Positions 34,202 through 43,094 of a stretch of DNA of 64,000 bases are shown here, one piece after another. A model generated the notes under the pieces. That model had not been told where the DNA came from and searched no databases. It saw nothing but the letters and a program-made list of their open reading frames with translations. A program made the position numbers and the translations under genes. The stretch spans positions 434,001 through 498,000 of the forward strand of contig JAOPJZ010000002.1 of the NCBI GenBank assembly GCA_025517525.1. The letters are read 5' to 3'. Positions within the stretch are counted from its first letter, which is position 1, and every line of letters begins with the position of its first letter. This stretch comes from Natronosalvus hydrolyticus (GTDB taxonomy: Archaea; Halobacteriota; Halobacteria; Halobacteriales; Natrialbaceae).

Positions 34202-36298
34202 TCACAAACGCTCGAGTAACGTTGAGCTCCATAGAAGTTCACCGTCATATTTTACAGGCATATCGCTCATCGTTAGATAATTTTGTAAATCAGATTTGTT
34301 AACTGTAATGTCCTGTATTCTTCCCGAAGTTAAATATCTCTTATTTACACCAGGTATGTACGGAGTGAATAGACAACCCATATCTAGTGTGTTATTGGGA
34401 TAAGTATCAATTTCAATATCATAAAGTCCATCGTCACGCTCCATGATCGAGCAAACGTTTGGTGTGGCGTCTTCACCATCCACAATTCGTAGCTCACCAT
34501 CTCCGATAACCAGATACTGATTACCAATTAATCGCTCCTCAGTAGCAATATTCGTCGCCGCTCGAAGCGAAAAGCCATCGGACAGCAACCGTGCGAAGGT
34601 ACCACCGATTTCGACAGCAGGTTCGTTCAATACAGGTGATGCTGTCACAACTCCACCAAAACACCCACCCCGGACCAACGCTTCACCCTGTGAATACGAC
34701 TGACAACTGTTCAAAATAAACGCATCAACGTTATAGTCGCCACAATCAGTTGCATCGAAATACGAATCGGCACACTCGAGGCCCCGCCCATCAACGTGGC
34801 CGATGTAGTGGACGAAATCCAGATCCGTTTGGAAAATAGATTGTAAGCGCTCGCTGGTAACATCTTCGACAAAACGCACGCTCGCCCCGGTGTCTTCGAA
34901 CCGGCGGTAAGCGTCCGAGACGATATCGCCCTCGGCACTCATCTCCTCGTTGTTCACGACGACAACCACCTCCATATCCTCGGGTTGTTTCAACGACCGG
35001 TCGAACCTCGATTCGAACGACTCGAGGGTCGCCTTCGATGCATCGAGCGGGTTCGAATCGCCGACGAAGGTCTGCTCGAGCGAATCAGCTCGTGGTGTAT
35101 CGATGAACTCCATGTTCGGGTGCTCGAGCGATCCATCTCTGAAGAAATCCTGCAGGGGTTGAGGGGTTTCACGAACGTTCTCGACAGGTGTTGGATCGGG
35201 ACACCGAATCGTCGCGAGATCAGCGACCAAAAACGGTAAACTCTCGAGGTAGTCAGCGTCCGGCTGGACGTCGGCAGTGAGTCGCCACTCCGGCAACAGG
35301 TGTTCGAACGCCTCGAAGGGGACCTCGAGATAGCGCTCGATGCGTTCGGCGATCGGTGCATCGTACAACGCGGCGAAATTCAGCGCGTCCGGCCCCGCGT
35401 CGTGATTGGCCAGCGCCCGTTCGAACTCCTCTCGTTCGTGGAGCGGTACCTGGAAGTAGCCCTCAGTTCGGGTGATACAATCGAGGAAGAAAACGCGCTG
35501 GAGTAGCTGGGAAACGGCACTATCGTAGGACTCGTCGATACTGGAAAACGGCGTCCGTTTCGATGGCGTCCGCAGCTGTGGCGTTCGACTGGGTAAAACG
35601 TCGGCCCCGAGATAGAACGCTAACGGCGCAATTGGGTACAGATGTTGAAAGTCCGGCGGCACCTCGAGATAGATGTCGGTATCGGGTTTTTCCAAACCAG
35701 TCGTCGCGTTCTCGAGGGCGTCTTCGTCGTCGGTACGTACGAGTTGTGGCGGATGCCCACGAAACGTTGGGAAAGAGCGTTCCGGGGAGAGCGTTTTGAG
35801 TGAGGAGGCCAAGAAGGGAATCGCCTCGAGCAACGAATACGGGTCGTCACTGATCGGGATCTCACCGGCCGGGTGGGTGTGAAACGAGCGGACGCCAAGC
35901 GTGACGGTGTTCGTCCCACCGAAGAAAATCGACGTTTCGGCCTCGTTCGACACGACCTGGAGGGTGGTCCCGACCTGGAAATACGTTTTGATCGGGCCGG
36001 TGATATCGAAAATATACTCGCCGGGCGGAAGAAACAGTGGGTCGCCGTTAGTCGATTCTGCGACAAAGTCGCCGTTCAGCGTCCAGACGTGCACGTCGTG
36101 TAACCCATCGCATTGGATCTCTGCGGTCTGGAACTCGACTGCAGCATCGACGGGAAACGCCATCGCTTCGGGTTCGACTGGCTCGAGGGACACCGGGTCG
36201 GGAACGGTAAACCCCATCGAGGACCGTTCGATCGGGTCCCACAGGTCGATGTTCGCCCCCTGTCCGCGAATCTCCGGATGATTGAATTGGTTACTCAT
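34202..36298 (-). CDS. CHAT-domain caspase-like protease
   Basis: 698 residues from ATG 36298, preceded by GAGGGGGGAAC, a very strong ribosome-binding site. Residues about 1-140 are beta-rich (VWTLNGDF, LPPGEYIFDITG), possibly a binding module. Residues about 440-610 are a CHAT (caspase HetF-associated with TPRs) domain: strand MEVVVVVNNEEM, then DFVHYIGHVDG with catalytic His501 and DAFILNSCQSYS with catalytic Cys532. ERLIGNQYLVIGDGEL ends the fold. The last 90 residues are encoded by clearly AT-richer DNA. No TPRs or transmembrane helix are seen. It lies 9 nt downstream of the partner gene at 36.3-37.0 kb (same operon). A role in programmed protein cleavage or defence is inferred from the family. 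Confidence 0.85.
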   Translation of the reverse strand: MSNQFNHPEIRGQGANIDLWDPIERSSMGFTVPDPVSLEPVEPEAMAFPVDAAVEFQTAEIQCDGLHDVHVWTLNGDFVAESTNGDPLFLPPGEYIFDITGPIKTYFQVGTTLQVVSNEAETSIFFGGTNTVTLGVRSFHTHPAGEIPISDDPYSLLEAIPFLASSLKTLSPERSFPTFRGHPPQLVRTDDEDALENATTGLEKPDTDIYLEVPPDFQHLYPIAPLAFYLGADVLPSRTPQLRTPSKRTPFSSIDESYDSAVSQLLQRVFFLDCITRTEGYFQVPLHEREEFERALANHDAGPDALNFAALYDAPIAERIERYLEVPFEAFEHLLPEWRLTADVQPDADYLESLPFLVADLATIRCPDPTPVENVRETPQPLQDFFRDGSLEHPNMEFIDTPRADSLEQTFVGDSNPLDASKATLESFESRFDRSLKQPEDMEVVVVVNNEEMSAEGDIVSDAYRRFEDTGASVRFVEDVTSERLQSIFQTDLDFVHYIGHVDGRGLECADSYFDATDCGDYNVDAFILNSCQSYSQGEALVRGGCFGGVVTASPVLNEPAVEIGGTFARLLSDGFSLRAATNIATEERLIGNQYLVIGDGELRIVDGEDATPNVCSIMERDDGLYDIEIDTYPNNTLDMGCLFTPYIPGVNKRYLTSGRIQDITVNKSDLQNYLTMSDMPVKYDGELLWSSTLLERL

Positions 36299-36307
36299 GT
36301 TCCCCCC

Positions 36308-37012
36308 TCATAGTTTGTGCCATGGTGTGATCGTCTCGACGTCCGGAAATCGCCATCGGGTTTCAGCCGACCCACCGTCAGGATTGCGAAGTTGAATCTG
36401 TACGTCGAAGTGATCGATACACTCCTCGACCAACGGCGACTCGTTTGCAACCGGAAGATGATAGTGTGCCATTCCGGAGACGCCCTCGACGACGTCGGTC
36501 ACCACCCGCAAAAACTGGCCCGTCTCGTACGAACAGTCGTTCTCGAGAATAGGGCGTAGTGTCAGAAAGGCCAGACGGAACTGCGATGGCTCGAGGCCAT
36601 CCACACTGGCATCGATATCGGCAATCGACTCACAGAGATTCCGTTGATACGATCGAAGCCAGCCCGATTGGGACGTGAGCGTGTGGTCGATCGGTGAATC
36701 GACGGTCGTCACCCCACGTTCGATGCCGCTTGTCGTGACCCGCTCGGGCGGTTGCTCGTAGCCAGTCAACAGATAGTGATTTGCCGGTGGCTCGAGGTCG
36801 GTACACGCGAGGAGTCGCTGACGTGGAGTCTTCGCCTGGTCCGTCCCAAACAGGTTTCTCGTGGCGTGAAACGTCACTTCAGGGGCGACGGACCCGGTCA
36901 CGAGAAGATTACATCCCGTCTCTTTCATCAATTCTAGACGCGATTGTAAAAATCCAGGCGTGCATTCTGTCGGGGAGTCACCCCGAACGAACGCTTCCAC
37001 GTATCGGTCCAT
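36308..37012 (-). CDS. Partner protein of the CHAT protease (DUF7504-like)
   Basis: 234 residues. The N-terminal part ELMKETGCNLLVTGSVAPEVTFHATRNLFG ... RQRLLACTD resembles a P-loop-like or RecA-like nucleotide fold in which the Walker A glycine-lysine is not evident. I recall a similar haloarchaeal family called DUF7504, from memory. The rest includes a SQFRLAFLTLRPIL segment and VVTDVVEGVSGMAHYHLPV, which suggests an alpha-beta protein. No signal peptide or transmembrane helix. It is the first gene of a two-gene operon with the CHAT protease (9-nt gap), and could be its sensor, inhibitor or activator. I cannot give a function. Confidence 0.72.
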   Translation of the reverse strand: MDRYVEAFVRGDSPTECTPGFLQSRLELMKETGCNLLVTGSVAPEVTFHATRNLFGTDQAKTPRQRLLACTDLEPPANHYLLTGYEQPPERVTTSGIERGVTTVDSPIDHTLTSQSGWLRSYQRNLCESIADIDASVDGLEPSQFRLAFLTLRPILENDCSYETGQFLRVVTDVVEGVSGMAHYHLPVANESPLVEECIDHFDVQIQLRNPDGGSAETRWRFPDVETITPWHKL

Positions 37013-37035
37013 TCAACCTGACATTCAATATAATT

Positions 37036-37046
37036 TACTATAAACG
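37036..37046 (-). promoter_or_regulatory. TATA box of the CHAT operon
   Basis: The plus-strand ACTATAAACG corresponds to CGTTTATAGT on the minus strand, about 25-34 nt upstream of the ATG at 37012. This spacing predicts a leaderless transcript. Together with AT-rich DNA to 37110 it forms the divergent region shared with the flavodoxin gene. Confidence 0.6.
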
Positions 37047-37211
37047 TATCGACCGTTATTCCTTTTCGGGAGCGGTTAGCCTCCAGTATTATTAATGGTG
37101 ATACCATCAGAAGAGCATGTATCGAAAGGGATTTCGTTGCGATGTCACGGCATTGGACCGTTCGTGTCACAAGTTTAACCGTCTCGGGGTGGAAGTCACT
37201 CGAGATCGGCT

Positions 37212-37805
37212 ATGACAACGTTCCTCGTCCTCTATGGTACCGGAGAAGGACAGACATCTAAAATTGCCACTCGAATCGCAGACGTCATCGACAACCGTGG
37301 TCACGACGTGCGGCTGGTGGACGCTGGGGACGTTCCAGCAGCACTGTCTATCGATGATTTCGAGGCAGTCATCGTCGGCGCATCGATTCACGCTGGCGCG
37401 CATCAATCCTCGGTTCGAGAGTTCGTCGTCGATCATCGTGAGGTCCTCGAGCGGAAGCCAACTGCGTTCTTTCAGGTGTCACTATCGTCCGCAGACGAAT
37501 CCGGTGAGCCAAAAGCCGCGGAATACGTGGAGGCGTTCCTCGAGGAAACCGACTGGAACCCCGACCGAATCGGACTGTTCGGCGGCGCGTTACGATACTC
37601 CAAGTACGGCTTTCTGAAGCGATTGATGATGAAACAGATCGCCAAACGAGCCGTCAGCGAAATGCCAAAGGCGGATGCGGCCGGCGACATAGAATTCACT
37701 GACTGGAACGAGGTCGAGGCGTTCGCAGCCGATGTCTCGGCGTTCGTCGAGGGAAGGCTGGGGAGTTCGCCTCCCGAGTCCGCGGATAGAGACGAGACGG
37801 TGTGA
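37212..37805 (+). CDS. Flavodoxin-domain protein (HemG / protoporphyrinogen oxidase-like)
   Basis: 197 residues. The FMN phosphate loop is YGTGEGQTSKIA at the N-terminus (residues 8-19), and VIVGASIHAGAHQSSVREFV is the characteristic region of the HemG-type flavodoxins. GLFGGALRYSKYGFLKRLMM follows in the second half. The length fits the HemG family, which oxidises protoporphyrinogen IX using quinone, although many archaeal members have unknown roles. It is monocistronic, with TTTAA at about 37173-37177 as a likely promoter element. The adjacent CHAT operon is divergent. Confidence 0.85.
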   Translation: MTTFLVLYGTGEGQTSKIATRIADVIDNRGHDVRLVDAGDVPAALSIDDFEAVIVGASIHAGAHQSSVREFVVDHREVLERKPTAFFQVSLSSADESGEPKAAEYVEAFLEETDWNPDRIGLFGGALRYSKYGFLKRLMMKQIAKRAVSEMPKADAAGDIEFTDWNEVEAFAADVSAFVEGRLGSSPPESADRDETV

Positions 37806-37949
37806 GAATCCACCGTTGGGACTCGAAGCCAAACGCGTTCGAATCGCAGAACGATTGCCAGAAAGACGTCTCACTGCGTTCCAGGATCAAACCTGACCGA
37901 TAGTGTCCAAAACAGTCGATTTAGACATTTTAGGTTGACTTGAGCGTGA

Positions 37950-40520
37950 TCAACCACCACCTTCGGCTCTCGGCGACGAACCACTCGAGAGTCCATAATC
38001 CGTCCGTTGTGCCCACAGGATGAGCAAACTGGGAAGAACGAAGACGCTCAGCAGGAACGAGACGCCCAGCGCGAGTGCGACGATGACGCCGAACGACGTG
38101 AGCTGTGGTTCGGGAACGAGTATCAGTAGCGAGAAGGCACCGCCTGATGTGATGGCGCTGCCAAGCAAGGCACCTCCGGTGCCGGTAACTGCCTCCCTGA
38201 GTGCAGTAACCGTGTCCTGGCCACGTTCCAGTTCCTGACAGAATCGGTCGCTGAGGTGAATGTTGTAGTCAATGCCCAGACCGATCGTAATGCTGACGAG
38301 CAACGCAGTCACCATCGTGAGCGGCTGGCCGACGAGATACATCCCACCGAAGACGAATCCCAGCGCCAGGGCGATAGGGATGACGGTAATCGCACCGAGG
38401 GTAAAACTTCCGTGAACGAGTCGGTAGACGATCGACAACGCGATCAGTACGCCAGCCAGCGCGAGCAATAACGTCCAGACGATACCATCTGCGATTTCAC
38501 CCATTTCCGCTTCGTTGATCGTTCCGGGTCCAACAGCGGTGACCTCGAGGTCGGAATCTGCAGCCATCTCTCCAGCGATATCGTTCATGACGGCCGCCCG
38601 ATCAGAACCGTACGTCTGCGTTGCCGGCACCTGCACCAGCATCGATTCGTACTGACCGTCATCGGTTCGCTCGAGGACCGCGTCGGCCGCTTCGGGCTCG
38701 ACCTCGTAGAGTTCGTCGAAGACCGCGTCGACGTCCCGGTCCGGGACCCCATCGCCGTTCGTATCTGCAGCCTCGAGGGTCGCCGCGAACGACTCGTTTT
38801 CGGCAGCAGCCATCTCCATGACAGTGAGTACCGAAATGACGCGGACCTCGCCGTTCTGGGAGAGAACGATAGCCTCGTCCGCCTCGCTTGCCCGTTCGTG
38901 ACCGCGTTCGAGCGCTGCCATCCCTTCGGAAGTTGCGATACCAGCGTCCTCGTCTTCACTGGTCACGAGCATCGTCGTATAGCCGGCTCCACCGGCAGCG
39001 AGTCCCTCCTGGTCGGTCTGGAACGACGTTTGGACGTACTCCATCTGTTCGACCAGCGGAGACTCGTGCGTTTCAACCGCCATCGGTCCCGGGAGTTCGG
39101 TCTGCCAGTCGGGGACATCGTCGGGGTCGAACTGCTGCCAGGCTTCCCGCTCGAGGTCCGCGAACGCCAGTCCGCCGACCAAGCCAGCAACCAGAACGAG
39201 GGCGATAACGGCAATGGGGGCCCGCCGAGCGAGTGTCACACCGATTTCCAACACGCGGCTGATATGTCGGCCTTTGCCGAGCGCCGTCTTCCGTCGGTCG
39301 TACCCAAAGCGTTCCCAGAGGCCATCAGCACTGACTTTCAGCGCAGGGACGAGCGTCGTGAAGATGAGTAACGACGCAACCACACCGAGCGTAATCGCCA
39401 CACCCAGGTCACGGATGAGCGCGACGGGGCTGAACTGATTCGAGAGAAATCCGATTACCGCCGTCACGGTGACGAGAACGAACGCGACCGCCACAGCGGC
39501 CGTCGACCGACGCAGCGAGTCGCGAATCGGGTCTTCGGGCCCACGGCGCTCCCTGTATCGCATGAATACGTGGAAACCGAAGTCGATACTCAACGCCGCG
39601 ACGAGGATCGGTGCGATGATAGCCGTCGTCTGATTCAACAGTCCCATCCACCCCATGAGGCCAGCAGTCCAGACGAGGGCCACGACAGTGCCGGCAAACC
39701 CGATGAGGACGTCGGTGAGATCACGATAGGCGAACCCGAGTATCACGAGCAACAGGGCGAGCACCGCCGGGATAACGAGCCAGGCAATTTCGCTCAACAG
39801 TCGTTGATTCAACTCGGCCCACACTGGCTGTCCGTCGACGTAGATAGCCGGCGATTCGTACGCACCAGCGGTCTCAAACAGTTCCTGTTCGATTTCGAAC
39901 GCCGGACTTCCGGTCTCCGGATCACCGGCCGATTCCTCGAATTCGAACGTCATCCGAAACGCCTCGGCATTTGACTCGCCGGCATCGGCCGTGGCCGACA
40001 AATAAAAGGCCGCGAATTCATCCTCCGCGAGTACGGCAGCTATCGCCCCTTCGAGTTCCTCGTCACTGGCCGACTCGAGCGCGTCGTACTGTGCCTCGAG
40101 GTCCGCATCAGGTTCCTCGAGGAGTGTTATCGCGACTCGATTCGGGACGCCGTCGATTCCGTCAGCGGTGAGTGGCTCGCGTACCGACTCCGCCTCCAGC
40201 ACCTGTTTTTGATACTCGAGTGCCGTCAAGAGCGTCTCTCGCTCTAGGGTGGACCCGTCGTCTGCGATCACGTAGACGTCCGTCGTCACCGTGGATTCGT
40301 CATCACGTTCCGATTCCCCATAGCTATTCTCGATATACTCGAGGGCATCGTAGACGTCGGTATTTCCCAAGGAGTCGTCGTCGATTCCCTCGTCGACGTC
40401 CCCCTGATCCTGTGCGATACCGAAACCAACGCCAGCCGTCAGCACGACCATGACGACGATCACAAGTCGATTGTGTGTCGTCACGAAATCCGTGAATTGT
40501 CGTGCTACGTCTCGAGGCAT
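37950..40520 (-). CDS. RND / MMPL-family membrane transporter
   Basis: 856 residues from ATG 40520 (MPRDVARQFTDF). The topology is the RND layout: one N-terminal helix, a large extracytoplasmic domain, a block of about five helices with the SIDFGFHVFMRYRERRG motif, a linker, and then the same arrangement repeated with GLGIDYNIHLSDRFCQEL. The two GxxxDF/Y-type motifs are the proton relay region of MMPL proteins. The C-terminus is short and Gly-rich. These export lipids or small hydrophobic molecules; HpnN-like carriers for hopanoids are also relatives. The substrate is unknown. It stands alone on the minus strand. Confidence 0.9.
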   Translation of the reverse strand: MPRDVARQFTDFVTTHNRLVIVVMVVLTAGVGFGIAQDQGDVDEGIDDDSLGNTDVYDALEYIENSYGESERDDESTVTTDVYVIADDGSTLERETLLTALEYQKQVLEAESVREPLTADGIDGVPNRVAITLLEEPDADLEAQYDALESASDEELEGAIAAVLAEDEFAAFYLSATADAGESNAEAFRMTFEFEESAGDPETGSPAFEIEQELFETAGAYESPAIYVDGQPVWAELNQRLLSEIAWLVIPAVLALLLVILGFAYRDLTDVLIGFAGTVVALVWTAGLMGWMGLLNQTTAIIAPILVAALSIDFGFHVFMRYRERRGPEDPIRDSLRRSTAAVAVAFVLVTVTAVIGFLSNQFSPVALIRDLGVAITLGVVASLLIFTTLVPALKVSADGLWERFGYDRRKTALGKGRHISRVLEIGVTLARRAPIAVIALVLVAGLVGGLAFADLEREAWQQFDPDDVPDWQTELPGPMAVETHESPLVEQMEYVQTSFQTDQEGLAAGGAGYTTMLVTSEDEDAGIATSEGMAALERGHERASEADEAIVLSQNGEVRVISVLTVMEMAAAENESFAATLEAADTNGDGVPDRDVDAVFDELYEVEPEAADAVLERTDDGQYESMLVQVPATQTYGSDRAAVMNDIAGEMAADSDLEVTAVGPGTINEAEMGEIADGIVWTLLLALAGVLIALSIVYRLVHGSFTLGAITVIPIALALGFVFGGMYLVGQPLTMVTALLVSITIGLGIDYNIHLSDRFCQELERGQDTVTALREAVTGTGGALLGSAITSGGAFSLLILVPEPQLTSFGVIVALALGVSFLLSVFVLPSLLILWAQRTDYGLSSGSSPRAEGGG

Positions 40521-40833
40521 CCAACACCCCCCACTGCGATACCCCAATCGACCATCTCAATAACCATATCCAAGTCCCGCATCATGTGCTAACCTGATCG
40601 TAGCATGTCACATAAAAGTTTCAATAGTCTAAGAATATTCCAGAGGGGTGTTGGACGATTTGCTGTTGCCCTGAAAATGTAGCGAGAAATATTATCTGCT
40701 TCCAGAGGAGGGTGCACAGACGCTCGAGAACTCTTCCCAATTCACGCAAAATTGGGAACAACGGAGGCCTCAATACTGGGGACGGCCATTCTCCAAAAGC
40801 GTAGTTGAGCGTGACTACACCCGACGCATCTCA
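40521..40833. other. 313-nt gap upstream of the MMPL gene
   Basis: The plus-strand CACATAAAAG at about 40608-40618 reads CTTTTATGTG on the minus strand and may be the TATA box of the MMPL gene, about 90 nt from its ATG, which would give a leader. Nothing else was recognised in the stretch. Confidence 0.45.
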
Positions 40834-41289
40834 TCACGATGGCTGTGGGCCCCCGCCCGTTTGCGCCTCTTCGGCCTCGCCCCACCCGCCAGCATCGACG
40901 ACCTCGAACAGTTTGCGCCAGTTCTCGTCGTCCTGGCTCTCGGGCAGTTGGTCGCGTAGCTGTTGAAAATCGGACTCCGGAACCTGCGTGTGAACGAGGT
41001 CGATTATTACTCGTGCGTGATAGGCCGCGTCCGCTGGATCAGTTTGCTCGATCTCGCTGACTCTCGAGATGCACTCTTTCCAGTCAAATCGCTGGCCGTG
41101 TTCGTAGACAGCACCGGTCATGTACCACTGGATTTCCATGGGTAACGATGCCGCAAGATCGTTCGCCGCTCCCTCAGGGATTCGCTGGCCGAGTGTCATG
41201 AGGGTGGCCCGAATTGCACGGACCGTTTCCCCAGTCCCCGAAAACTCGAGACGATGCTGGATCTGTCCGGTAAACTCATCGAAGTTCAT
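40834..41289 (-). CDS. DUF2267 domain protein
   Basis: 151 residues. MNFDEFTGQIQHRLEFSGTGE, AIRATLMTLGQRIPEGAANDLAASLP and MEIQWYMTG are the DUF2267 pattern seen across bacteria and haloarchaea. A second half-repeat (FISRVSEIEQTDPADA-like) and a Gln-rich tail follow. Function unknown; the family is often near stress proteins. Here it is next to a double UspA protein on the same strand with a 136-nt gap, so linkage is possible but not certain. Confidence 0.85.
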   Translation of the reverse strand: MNFDEFTGQIQHRLEFSGTGETVRAIRATLMTLGQRIPEGAANDLAASLPMEIQWYMTGAVYEHGQRFDWKECISRVSEIEQTDPADAAYHARVIIDLVHTQVPESDFQQLRDQLPESQDDENWRKLFEVVDAGGWGEAEEAQTGGGPQPS

Positions 41290-41425
41290 ATCGGTTCATC
41301 AGTTCGACCACGAGTGGCGATATAAATCCCGGGTGAAAAACGGTTCTGAGGGACCAACGGACAGGAAGCTGCTCTCTGTTAGTGGACACTGGGCTGCAGC
41401 CGGGTGGAACGTCCACCCTCAAGCG

Positions 41426-42316
41426 TTAGTCATTCTCGGTGAACGCACCCCGCACCAACGTCACCGGGATCGTTGCGCGCCTCGAGACGGTTTCGGCGAC
41501 ACTACCAGTAATGAGCCTCGAGGGTAGTGATCGCCCGTGACTACCCATGATAATCTGATCGAAATCCGCCTGCTGGGCCAGCTTCTCGATCGTTCGGGCG
41601 GGTTCACCAAACTGGAGTTCGGTCTCGACGACGACCGACTCGTCAGCGACGACCCCGAGTGCGTCCTCGAGTATTCCTTCACCTTGCTCGGTCAGGTCGT
41701 CGACCAACGGTTCGAGATAGGTGCCTTCGATAGCCCCTGGCTCGGTGTCGAAGGGGAACGTGATCGTGTGGAAGAGGGTGAATCTGCCGTCCGGAAACAG
41801 CGTTGTCGCGTACTCGAGGGCGGCGAGCGATTGCTCGGAGCCGTCCACGGGAACGAGGATTCGGCCCGGAAGATCACGCTCACGTAAGGCCGAGTCGGGT
41901 TCGGGCACGATCGTCGTCGAGACGGAAGCGCGCCTGACGACAGCTTCGCTCACGTGGCCGAGAAACGGCCGCACGATCGGTGATTCGCCGTGACTCCCCA
42001 TCACGACGTGATCGACCTCCTGGTCCACGATGTACTCGAGGATCGTCGAATGCGGGGTGCCGTGTTCGAGAACCGTCTCGAGGTCGACGCCGGCGTCGTC
42101 GGCTACCTCGAGCGCGTCCTCGAGAATCCGTTCGCCCTGATCTCGCCACCGCTCTTCGTCCGTTTGGGGCGTTCCCGCACTTCGAAACGAATCACGAGCT
42201 GTATCGATGACGTAGATAGCGGTGAACGTGGCGTCCGGAAACGAAACGAAGGCGTACGTAAGGCCAGCAGTCGAGTGCGAGGAGCCGTCGACCGGAACGA
42301 GGATTTGTCGGGTCAT
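41426..42316 (-). CDS. Tandem UspA universal stress protein
   Basis: 296 residues with two complete UspA domains. The first (1-143) begins MTRQILVPVDGSSHSTAGL and ends VVMGSHGESPIVRPFLGHVSEAVVRRASVSTTIV. The second (150-290) begins GRILVPVDGSEQSLAALEYA and ends IIMGSHGRSLPSRLITGSVAETVSRRATIPVTLV. Both retain the G-x2-G-x9-G-(S/T) ATP-binding motif. It is a cytoplasmic stress-response protein. Apart from the DUF2267 gene downstream, no context identifies its partner. Confidence 0.93.
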   Translation of the reverse strand: MTRQILVPVDGSSHSTAGLTYAFVSFPDATFTAIYVIDTARDSFRSAGTPQTDEERWRDQGERILEDALEVADDAGVDLETVLEHGTPHSTILEYIVDQEVDHVVMGSHGESPIVRPFLGHVSEAVVRRASVSTTIVPEPDSALRERDLPGRILVPVDGSEQSLAALEYATTLFPDGRFTLFHTITFPFDTEPGAIEGTYLEPLVDDLTEQGEGILEDALGVVADESVVVETELQFGEPARTIEKLAQQADFDQIIMGSHGRSLPSRLITGSVAETVSRRATIPVTLVRGAFTEND

Positions 42317-42511
42317 GGTGTGGGGACCTCACATCGGTGATTTCCGATGAGAGATAGGGAATCGACACCATCCAGGTAAATAAATCACAGACCCCCTATC
42401 GGAAGGATCGAAGCAGGGTATCCCGAAGTCGGTGTGCGAAACGAACGGTAGATCCGGATTCGGGTCTCGAGACGTGATCAACCCTTCGAGCCGGGATCAC
42501 ACCCTCGAGTC

Positions 42512-43010
42512 ATGATCTGTTCGAATGAGACGATTCAACTAAGCGGTGGCGCGGAGTCCCCTTCTGCTCACGGCTTCGCCGTTCGCACGGTCAGCGGAAC
42601 CTTCGGTTCCGCGCTATCCTCAAGCGCGAGCAAAGCGAGCGGTAGGGAGGAGCGCGTGGCGAAGTTGGGCAGAACCGTTATCACGGCCGGCCGCGTCGTC
42701 CTACGTAGTCCGAAGCGGGCCTCAGACAGCCCAGCAATGGGTGCCGAACCAATATTGCGGTGCGGGGAAGGTTTGGTTCCTCGCTCCGGACGGGCCGCCG
42801 TCAACCGGCCCCGAAGGACGGATCGACGACGCGACCACTCCGAACCGGCTCGTCCGGCCGCAAAGTCGTCGAGGTCACGTCCAATTAAATTGCCTCTGCC
42901 GACCGACCGAACCGGCACACAAGTCGGTCCGGGACCACAATTCCCGACCGAAGCTACGCAAGCCTCATCCTCAGAGCGCCAAAGGCGCTCAGGGTGGGGT
43001 AGTTGACAGA
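42512..43010. other. GC-rich, hairpin-dense tract; possible tnpB-type element end or structured RNA
   Basis: About 500 nt without a convincing gene but unusually rich in self-complementary segments: GCGGAACC-TTC-GGTTCCGC (42594-42612), CGGCTTCGCCG (42571-42581), and GAGCGCC-AAA-GGCGCTC (42974-42990). The last is followed by AGGGTGGGGTAGTTGAC, which resembles the right-end hairpin of tnpB-bearing elements. The Arg/Pro-rich translation of this frame is low-complexity and runs into the IclR gene, so it is not a credible N-terminal extension. Candidates are the decayed end of an insertion sequence with its guide-RNA scaffold, or an unrelated non-coding RNA. The flanks (42317-42511, 43011-43094) hold only the IclR promoter. 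Confidence 0.35.
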
Positions 43011-43094
43011 ATCAGTCGACTATCGGCCCACAGAACAGCCCATGGGCGTTTGATATACCCAAATATTAAACGGAGTGGCTGTGATAGGCCAGCA

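Noticed and set aside
42512..43010. RNase P RNA or signal recognition particle RNA
   Set aside because: None of the conserved blocks of these RNAs that I know (such as the GGAAAGUCCCC-like block of RNase P RNA) is present.
42546..43094. N-terminal extension of the IclR gene into the GC-rich tract
   Set aside because: The extra residues are Arg/Pro-rich and unlike any IclR N-terminus. A proper ATG and an AT-rich promoter lie at 43095 and just before it.
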